Source: Modestobacter sp. (lineage in GTDB: Bacteria > Actinomycetota > Actinomycetes > Mycobacteriales > Geodermatophilaceae). Taken from it: a stretch of 16,756 bases of DNA. The position numbers and the translations under genes were made by a program. The notes under the pieces were generated by a model, which did no database searches, was not told where the DNA came from, and worked only from the letters and a program-made list of their open reading frames with translations. The DNA is taken from positions 1 to 16,756 of the forward strand of contig JAOPVN010000212.1 in assembly GCA_025966175.1 (NCBI GenBank), read 5' to 3'. This document shows positions 12,558-16,756 of this stretch, one piece after another (position 1 is the first letter of the stretch; every line of letters starts with the position of its first letter).

Positions 12558-13201
12558 CACGGCTGCTCGCCGGTCACCAGGTAGACGACGCGGCGGGCGA
12601 CGCTGACGGCGTGGTCGGCGAAGCGCTCGTAGTAGCGGCCGAGCAGGGTGACGTCGATGGCGGACTCGATGCCGTGCCCCCAGCTGGGGCTGAGCAGTTC
12701 CCGGAACAGCTGCTTGTGCAGCTGGTCCATCAGGTCGTCCTCGGCCTCGAGCTCGGCGGCGGCCTCGACGTCGCGCTTGGCGATGATCGTGCCGGCCTTG
12801 CTCACCAGGCTCTCGGCGACGTGCCCGGCCTCCAGGAAGATCGGCCGGACCTCCTGCGGGACCGCGTGCTCGGGGAAGCGCATCCGGGCGACCTTGGCGA
12901 TGTGCTCGGCGAGGTCGCCCATCCGCTCCAGGTCGCCGACGATCCGCATGGCGGTGGTGATGGTGCGCAGGTCGGTGGCGACCGGCTGCTGGCGGGCCAG
13001 CAGGGTGAAGCAGCGCTCCTCGATGCTCTCCCGGACGGCGTCGATGCGCTCGTCACCGGCGATGACCAGGTCGGCCAGGGCGACATCGGCGTCCAGCAGC
13101 GCGGTCGTGGCCGTGCTCATCGCCGAGCCGACCGAGTTCGACATCTCCACCAAGCAGGCGTTGATGTCGTCCAGTTCTTCGCGGTAGCTCTCCCGCAACA
13201 C
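12557..13201 (-). CDS. phoU: Phosphate signalling protein PhoU
   Basis: PhoU proteins link the PstSCAB transporter to the phosphate sensor kinase and keep the Pho regulon off when phosphate is ample. This 214-residue, all-helical protein has two homologous halves. They carry the metal-site motifs DLERMGDLAEHIAK and YYERFADHAVSVARR. It starts LRESYREELDDI, like mycobacterial PhoY2 and Streptomyces PhoU. The frame stays open to 13354, but the GTG at 13201 has a ribosome site (GAGGGGGG, 4 nt spacing) and matches family length. The extra 51 codons look non-coding and overlap the regulatory region. It is divergent from senX3-regX3, as phoU is from phoR-phoP in Streptomyces. No pst genes are in the window. 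Confidence 0.95.
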   Translation of the reverse strand: MLRESYREELDDINACLVEMSNSVGSAMSTATTALLDADVALADLVIAGDERIDAVRESIEERCFTLLARQQPVATDLRTITTAMRIVGDLERMGDLAEHIAKVARMRFPEHAVPQEVRPIFLEAGHVAESLVSKAGTIIAKRDVEAAAELEAEDDLMDQLHKQLFRELLSPSWGHGIESAIDVTLLGRYYERFADHAVSVARRVVYLVTGEQP

Positions 13202-13292
13202 GGTTCCCCCCTCGTCCCATCGCCGGCCCAGCAGGCCCGGGGCGACGCCGTACCGCGCGCGGGCGTCTCTGTCCGACGGCCGCGGCACGTGT

Positions 13293-13305
13293 GCTGTCGA
13301 GGGTA
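13293..13305 (-). promoter_or_regulatory. Candidate phoU -10 element TACCCT
   Basis: On the minus strand TACCCT (13305-13300) fits TANNNT, which puts the transcript start near 13293 and gives a leader of about 90 nt. The GTTCACC repeats at 13338-13366 would then lie about 45-73 bp upstream, a usual place for an activator of the OmpR/PhoB type. Confidence 0.4.
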
Positions 13306-13337
13306 GAGAGCGGCAGGCGAGCCCGGGAGGACCGGCA

Positions 13338-13389
13338 GGTGAACGACCGGGCACGCAGCGGTGAACAGTTCCTCCCCGAGCGGGTGAGC
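13338..13389 (-). promoter_or_regulatory. PHO-box-like RegX3/PhoP operator
   Basis: On the minus strand two exact GTTCACC heptamers (13366-13360 and 13344-13338) are spaced 22 bp apart. A third, GCTCACC (13389-13383), lies 23 bp beyond. The 11-bp period matches the direct-repeat units of actinobacterial PHO boxes (GTTCACC plus 4 nt), although the intermediate unit CGTGCCC is degenerate. The site sits between the divergent phoU and senX3 promoters and could serve both, so the system probably regulates itself. Confidence 0.65.
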
Positions 13390-13425
13390 GGGCTCGGAGT
13401 GGCTGGCCAGGCTCCGAAGCGGCTC

Positions 13426-13437
13426 TAGCATCGAGGC
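13426..13437 (+). promoter_or_regulatory. -10 element TAGCAT of senX3 (leaderless)
   Basis: TAGCAT (13426-13431) ends 6 nt before the GTG at 13438. The PHO-box-like repeats lie about 49-100 bp upstream of the predicted transcript start. Confidence 0.5.
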
Positions 13438-14703
13438 GTGGAACCGCTGGTCGCCTTGGTGGCGGGCCTCGTGATCGGCCTGTTGCTGGCGTTGTCGGTG
13501 GCCCGGGCCCGTCGCCGGCCCGTCCACGAGGGCGGGGTCGGCCGGGCGTCGGACCCGTCGGTGGCGCGCCCGGACTCGGATGCCGCCCTCAGCCGCCGGC
13601 TGGTCGACCTGATGGACCCCGCGGTCGTGCTGGTGGGGCCGGACGACGCGGTGCTGCTGGCCAACCCCTCCGCCCGTGCGCTGGGCATCCTGCGCGGGGA
13701 CCGGCTGCTGGTGCCCGGCCTGGTCGAGGTGGCCCGCGACGTGCAGCTCAGGGGCAGTCGGCGCGCGGACGTCGCGCTGCCCGGGGACCTGGTGGGCTCC
13801 GGGCCGCGGATGGTCGGCGTGCACGGCATCCGGCTGGGCAGTGGTCCGGTGGTCGCTCCCGGTCCGGTGGCCCTGGTGCTCACCGACGTCACCGAGGCCC
13901 GCCGGGTCGAGGCGGTGCGCCGGGACTTCGTGGCCAACGTGGGGCACGAGCTCAAGACCCCGGTCGGTGCGCTGGCGCTGCTGGCCGAGGCCGTCCAGGG
14001 CGCGGCCGACGACCCGGAGACGGTGCAGCGCTTCGCGGCCCGGATGAGCCACGAGGCCGACCGGCTCGGCCGGCTGGTCCGTGAGCTGATCGACCTGTCC
14101 CGGCTGCAGGGCGCCGAACCGCTGCCCGAGCTGGTGCCCGTGGCCGTGGGCACCGTGGTGGCCGAGGCCGTCGACCGCACCCGGGCCGCGGCCGCCGCCA
14201 AGGACATCCAGCTCGCCGTCGCCGCCCAGCCCGGACTCGTCGTCCGCGGCGTGGAGGCCCAGCTGGCGACCGCGCTGACCAACCTGCTCGCCAACGCCGT
14301 GGCCTACAGTCCGCCGGGGACGACGATCGCCGTCGGCGCACGGGCGCGCTCCGGGTTCGCCGAGATCGCCGTCACCGACTCCGGGATCGGCATCCCCCGT
14401 TCGGACCGGTCGCGGGTCTTCGAGCGCTTCTACCGGGTCGACCAGTCCCGGGCCAGCGCCACCGGCGGGACCGGCCTGGGTCTGGCGATCGTCAAGCACG
14501 TGGCCAGCAACCACGGCGGCTCGGTCGCGGTCTGGAGCGAGGAGGGGCTCGGCTCCACCTTCACGATGCGGATCCCGCTGGGCACCGACGCCGACCAGCC
14601 GGTGGACGACGGAGGCCCCGAGCGGCCCCCCGTGCCGCCGCTGCACAGCCGCCAGACAACTGAGGAGGGCCCAGCCGGGGCCCTGGAGAAGGGACGGTCA
14701 TGA
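13438..14703 (+). CDS. senX3: Sensor histidine kinase SenX3 (PhoR-type)
   Basis: This is the membrane sensor kinase of the actinobacterial phosphate-starvation system. The 421-residue protein has an N-terminal hydrophobic segment (about residues 3-22), a PAS-like region from about 53 to 150 (DLMDPAVVLVGPDDAVLLAN onward), and the dimerisation domain FVANVGHELKTPVGALALLA with phospho-acceptor His170. Its ATPase domain has ALTNLLANAVAYSP (N box), VTDSGIGIP (G1), FERFYRVDQS (F box) and GGTGLGLAIVKHV (G2). The H box reads NVGHELKTP rather than the common NVSHELKTP. There is no large extracellular sensor, so the signal probably comes through PhoU and the Pst transporter. The GTG at 13438 is supported by a -10 hexamer 6 nt upstream. 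The stop overlaps regX3 (ATGA). Confidence 0.96.
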   Translation: MEPLVALVAGLVIGLLLALSVARARRRPVHEGGVGRASDPSVARPDSDAALSRRLVDLMDPAVVLVGPDDAVLLANPSARALGILRGDRLLVPGLVEVARDVQLRGSRRADVALPGDLVGSGPRMVGVHGIRLGSGPVVAPGPVALVLTDVTEARRVEAVRRDFVANVGHELKTPVGALALLAEAVQGAADDPETVQRFAARMSHEADRLGRLVRELIDLSRLQGAEPLPELVPVAVGTVVAEAVDRTRAAAAAKDIQLAVAAQPGLVVRGVEAQLATALTNLLANAVAYSPPGTTIAVGARARSGFAEIAVTDSGIGIPRSDRSRVFERFYRVDQSRASATGGTGLGLAIVKHVASNHGGSVAVWSEEGLGSTFTMRIPLGTDADQPVDDGGPERPPVPPLHSRQTTEEGPAGALEKGRS

Positions 14704-15380
14704 CCCGAGTGCTCGTGGTGGAGGACGAGGAGTCCTTCTCCGACGCGCTGTCCTACATGCTCCGCCGGGAGGGCTACGACACCGTCGTGGCCGCCACCGG
14801 CACGGACGCGCTGGTCGAGTTCGATCGGGCAGGGGCCGACATCGTGCTGCTGGACCTCATGCTGCCGGGGCTGTCCGGCACGGAGGTCTGCCGGGCGCTG
14901 CGCAGCAAGAGCTCTGTCCCGATCATCATGCTGACCGCGAAGGACACCGAGATCGACAAGGTCGTCGGGCTGGAGCTGGGCGCCGACGACTACGTCACCA
15001 AGCCCTACTCCGCCCGCGAGCTGGTCGCCCGGATGCGGGCGGTGCTGCGCCGGGGGACCGACGCCGAGCCGTCCGCGGAGTCGGCGCTGGCCGCCGGGCC
15101 GGTGCGGCTGGACGTCGACAGGCACGTGGTCGCCGTGGACGGCCAGCCGGTGGCGCTGCCGCTCAAGGAGTTCGACCTGCTGGAGCTCCTGCTGCGCAAC
15201 GCCGGCCGGGTGCTCACCCGTGGGCAGCTGATCGACCGGGTCTGGGGCGCGGACTACGTGGGGGACACCAAGACCCTCGACGTCCACGTCAAGCGGCTGC
15301 GCGCCAAGCTCGAGCCCGACCCGGCCAACCCGCGTTACCTGCTGACCGTGCGCGGTCTCGGCTACAAGTTCGAGGCGTAG
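14700..15380 (+). CDS. regX3: Response regulator RegX3 (PhoP/OmpR family)
   Basis: This 226-residue OmpR-family regulator is phosphorylated by SenX3 and activates phosphate-starvation genes. The receiver domain (about 1-120) has the acidic pocket VVEDEE (Glu8, Asp9), the phospho-acceptor Asp52 in LLDLMLPG, Thr in IIMLTAKD and Lys in DYVTKPYSARELVARM. The C-terminal winged-helix domain has FDLLELLLRNAGRVLTRGQL, the recognition helix region TKTLDVHVKRLRAKLE and the terminal hairpin LLTVRGLGYKFEA. The ATG at 14700 overlaps the senX3 stop (ATGA), with GAAGGGA 5 nt upstream as ribosome site, so both coupling and independent initiation are possible. It is the likely ligand of the PHO-box-like repeats upstream of senX3. 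Confidence 0.97.
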   Translation: MTRVLVVEDEESFSDALSYMLRREGYDTVVAATGTDALVEFDRAGADIVLLDLMLPGLSGTEVCRALRSKSSVPIIMLTAKDTEIDKVVGLELGADDYVTKPYSARELVARMRAVLRRGTDAEPSAESALAAGPVRLDVDRHVVAVDGQPVALPLKEFDLLELLLRNAGRVLTRGQLIDRVWGADYVGDTKTLDVHVKRLRAKLEPDPANPRYLLTVRGLGYKFEA

Positions 15381-15386
15381 CAGCGG

Positions 15387-15432
15387 CCCCCTCCGGGACT
15401 TCCCCGAGCCTGCGAAGGGATGCGGGAGGGGG
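15387..15432. terminator. Hairpin after regX3
   Basis: CCCCCTCC (15387-15394) and GGAGGGGG (15425-15432) form a perfect 8-bp stem with a 30-nt loop, 7 nt past the regX3 stop. TCCTTCTA follows. It lies between convergent genes and may serve both directions. Confidence 0.5.
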
Positions 15433-15437
15433 TCCTT

Positions 15438-15650
15438 CTACTGGCCCCGGCCGGTCTCTTCCTGCAGCTCGTCGATCTTGCGGGAGGCGTCGGCCTTGGT
15501 GAGGTCGTCGGGCACGTCCTCGCCGGCCTCGCGGGCCAGCGTGCCCAGGTAGCTCTTCTGTGGCCCGGTGGCCGGCTCGTCGCCGGTCACCCAGTCCGAG
15601 GGGTCCTTCTCCGCCGACGGGTCGCTGGTCGTCGCGTTCGGTTCGCTCAT
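15438..15650 (-). CDS. DUF3072 domain protein
   Basis: This 70-residue, acidic, soluble protein has the DUF3072 core: DWVTGDEPATGPQKSYLGTL followed by a helical part DLTKADASRKIDELQEETG. The N-terminal 18 or so residues are Ser/Asp/Glu-rich and probably disordered. The domain is common in actinobacteria and proteobacteria and has no established function. The ATG at 15650 lies 7 nt after a TAGGTT hexamer, fitting a leaderless transcript. The gene is convergent with regX3 and lies 10 bp downstream of another small minus-strand gene, whose stop codon is part of that hexamer. Confidence 0.88.
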   Translation of the reverse strand: MSEPNATTSDPSAEKDPSDWVTGDEPATGPQKSYLGTLAREAGEDVPDDLTKADASRKIDELQEETGRGQ

Positions 15651-15663
15651 GTGTTCGAACCTA
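15651..15663 (-). promoter_or_regulatory. -10 element TAGGTT of DUF3072 gene (leaderless)
   Basis: TAGGTT on the minus strand (15663-15658) ends 7 nt before the ATG at 15650. Its first three bases are the TAG stop codon of the upstream gene. Confidence 0.5.
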
Positions 15664-15906
15664 CGCGGGGACGCCGACCCGTGCAGCTCGAGCGGTGCCC
15701 GCCGCGGCGGCCCGGTCGGCGGCTCGGTCGGCGGCTCGGGTGCGGGCCTGCTCCCAGCGGCGGCCGGTGCGGTAGACGTGCACCGCGCCGCAGGCCGGGC
15801 ACTCGACGTGCAGCGCGATGTGGGTCGGGTGGTTGTCGACCGATCGGATCCGCCGGTCGGGGACCAGCTCGTCGGACCGGGTCACGGGGCAGGTGATCAG
15901 CAACAT
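15661..15906 (-). CDS. Small hypothetical protein with a CPAC zinc-ribbon-like motif
   Basis: From the ATG at 15906 the frame gives 81 residues. The first half is well ordered: MLLITCPVTRSDELVPDRRI and HIALHVECPACGAVHVYRTG. It has one Cys near the start and a CPAC pair about 30 residues later, reminiscent of a zinc ribbon with one ligand missing or replaced by His. The second half is an Arg/Ala-rich basic tail with repeated ADRAADRAA, encoded by a 12-bp tandem repeat. The open frame extends far upstream (to 16674), but that part is antisense to the regulator gene and is rejected. CACGCT ends 6 nt before the ATG and may be a weak -10. I recall similar short actinobacterial proteins but no named function. 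Confidence 0.6.
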   Translation of the reverse strand: MLLITCPVTRSDELVPDRRIRSVDNHPTHIALHVECPACGAVHVYRTGRRWEQARTRAADRAADRAAAAGTARAARVGVPA

Positions 15907-15942
15907 GCGATGAGCGTGCCCGGGCCATGTGCCCACCACGAG

Positions 15943-15977
15943 TGGCAGGACTGACCGCGAACGCGGTTTTACTGCCA
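15943..15977. promoter_or_regulatory. Nested inverted repeats before the AdpA/GlxA-type regulator
   Basis: An outer inverted repeat TGGCAG (15943-15948) / CTGCCA (15972-15977) encloses the inner near-palindrome ACCGCGAACGCGGT (15954-15967), followed by TTTT. It lies in the 81-bp gap between divergent genes and overlaps the predicted regulator promoter. It may be an autoregulatory operator. TGGC is also the core of the AdpA site in Streptomyces, but the flanking bases match only in part. Confidence 0.45.
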
Positions 15978-15987
15978 GAGTGTGCGC
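15976..15987 (+). promoter_or_regulatory. -10 element CAGAGT of the regulator gene (leaderless)
   Basis: CAGAGT (15976-15981) is followed by six bases and the ATG at 15988, the same spacing as the CAGGAT promoters elsewhere in the window. It overlaps the right outer arm of the nested repeat. Confidence 0.35.
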
Positions 15988-16756
15988 ATGACCACAACGG
16001 ACCGGCCGCTCGTCGTCAGCGCCGTCGTCGCCGACGGCCTCGTCGGGAGCTTCGGGCTGGGGGTGGCGGCCGAGGTCTTCGGCTACGACCGCCGCGCGAT
16101 GGGCTTGCCGCGGTTCGACTTCGCGCTGGTCAGCCCGCAGCCCGGGCTGCTGCGCACGGACACCGGCATCGGCATCACCGTGGAGCACGGCCTCGAGCGG
16201 CTCGCCGTGTCCGACATCATCACGGTCACCGCCTGGGAGCTGTTCGAGGTCGTCCCGCCGGCGGAGCTGCTCGATGCACTGCGGGCCGCGCACGACCGGG
16301 GGGCCCTCATCATCAGCCACTGCACCGGCGCCTTCGTCCTGGCCTCCGCCGGCCTCCTCGAGGGCAAGCGGGCCGCCACGCACTGGCGGTACGCCGGTGA
16401 GCTCGCGGCCCGGTACCCCGGCATCACGGTGGACGCCGCCGTCCTCTACGTGGACAACGGGCAGGTGATCACCGGCGCCGGCACCGGAGCGGGGGTGGAC
16501 ACGATGCTGCACGTCGTCCGCCGCGAGTGGGGCGCCACCGCCGCGAACGCGCTGGCCCGGGAGATGGTCGTGCCGCCGCACCGGGACGGCGGCCAGGCCC
16601 AGTTCATCGACGCCCCCGTCCCCGCCTGTCAGGACGACCTGCTCGGCGCCGTCCTCGAGTGGGCGGGCGCCCACCTGGCGGAGGACATCACCGTGGAGTC
16701 GCTGGCCCGCCGGGCGCTGATGAGCCCGCGCAGCTTCGCCCGCAGGTTCAAGGCGA
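15988..16756 (+). CDS. AdpA/GlxA-family transcriptional regulator, 3' end outside window
   Basis: The frame is open from the ATG at 15988 to the right edge (256 codons) with no stop. The N-terminal part is a DJ-1/PfpI-like domain, with LVVSAVVADGLVGSFGLGVA at the start and the elbow HCTGAFVLASAGLLEGKRAA followed by THWRYA. PPHRDGGQAQFID and the beginning of an AraC-type helix-turn-helix (ITVESLARRALMSPRSFARR) come next. This is the architecture of GlxA-family regulators, and the sequence is close to Streptomyces AdpA (compare CTGAFVLAAAGLL and VVPPRRSGGQERYLD). Most of the AraC domain lies outside. Ligand and targets are unknown. It is divergent from the small CPAC protein gene, with nested inverted repeats between them. 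Confidence 0.9.
   Translation, partial: MTTTDRPLVVSAVVADGLVGSFGLGVAAEVFGYDRRAMGLPRFDFALVSPQPGLLRTDTGIGITVEHGLERLAVSDIITVTAWELFEVVPPAELLDALRAAHDRGALIISHCTGAFVLASAGLLEGKRAATHWRYAGELAARYPGITVDAAVLYVDNGQVITGAGTGAGVDTMLHVVRREWGATAANALAREMVVPPHRDGGQAQFIDAPVPACQDDLLGAVLEWAGAHLAEDITVESLARRALMSPRSFARRFKA

Noticed and set aside
13202..13354. Longer PhoU starting at 13354
   Set aside because: The added 51 residues do not resemble PhoU, and they would be encoded by the promoter and PHO-box region. The GTG at 13201 has a good ribosome site.
1..16756. Mobile element, prophage, tRNA or defence system
   Set aside because: No transposase, integrase, phage, restriction, toxin-antitoxin or tRNA-like sequence was found, and gene order follows the conserved actinobacterial block.

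Overview
The window is very G+C-rich (roughly 70% or more by eye), packed with short intergenic gaps, and reads as an ordinary chromosomal segment of an actinobacterium. The gene order hbhA-like / DUF2516 / murB / SDR / mshA / YbjN-domain gene / gpmA / senX3-regX3 matches the Mycobacterium tuberculosis block Rv0475-Rv0491 as I recall it. Divergent phoU and phoR-phoP-type genes are also the Streptomyces arrangement. Mycothiol synthesis (mshA) restricts the host to Actinomycetota. The overall protein style suggests a Geodermatophilaceae-type organism (Blastococcus, Modestobacter or Geodermatophilus), but the genus is a guess.

Layout. (1) 1-1833: the end of an HBHA-like surface/adhesin protein with a 30-bp tandem-repeat tail, a DUF2516 membrane protein overlapping a PaaI-type thioesterase, and a convergent small PspC protein. 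(2) 1849-3668: two minus-strand SAM-dependent enzymes, one spermidine-synthase-like and one class I methyltransferase. The second is divergent from murB. (3) 3709-5827: murB, a convergent small cysteine-containing ORF, and an SDR oxidoreductase divergent from mshA. (4) 5926-9367: mshA, a YbjN-domain gene and a DHA2-family exporter joined by 4-bp stop/start overlaps. (5) 9560-11584: an orphan alpha-oxoamine synthase (PLP enzyme) convergent with a class I methyltransferase. With the exporter, these replace the lysE-type gene found here in mycobacteria. (6) 11641-15380: gpmA, phoU (minus), then the senX3-regX3 phosphate two-component system. (7) 15438-16756: a DUF3072 protein, a small cysteine-containing protein, and an AdpA/GlxA-type regulator that runs off the right edge.

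How it fits together. The core is housekeeping: peptidoglycan precursor reduction (MurB), the first step of mycothiol synthesis (MshA), glycolysis (GpmA) and phosphate control (PhoU, SenX3, RegX3). Regulation is the most informative part. About ten genes have a TANNNT or CANNNT hexamer ending 6-8 nt before the start codon, the signature of leaderless transcripts. GTTCACC-type heptamers spaced about 22 bp apart, resembling a PHO box, lie between phoU and senX3. The gpmA-phoU gap holds a set of strong hairpins, including a duplicated palindrome. The divergent promoter pair at gpmA is built into a perfect 10-bp inverted repeat.

I found no mobile element, CRISPR array, tRNA or rRNA, and no clearly new multi-gene system. 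The best candidates for something undescribed are the exporter / alpha-oxoamine synthase / methyltransferase insert and the gpmA-phoU repeat structure.
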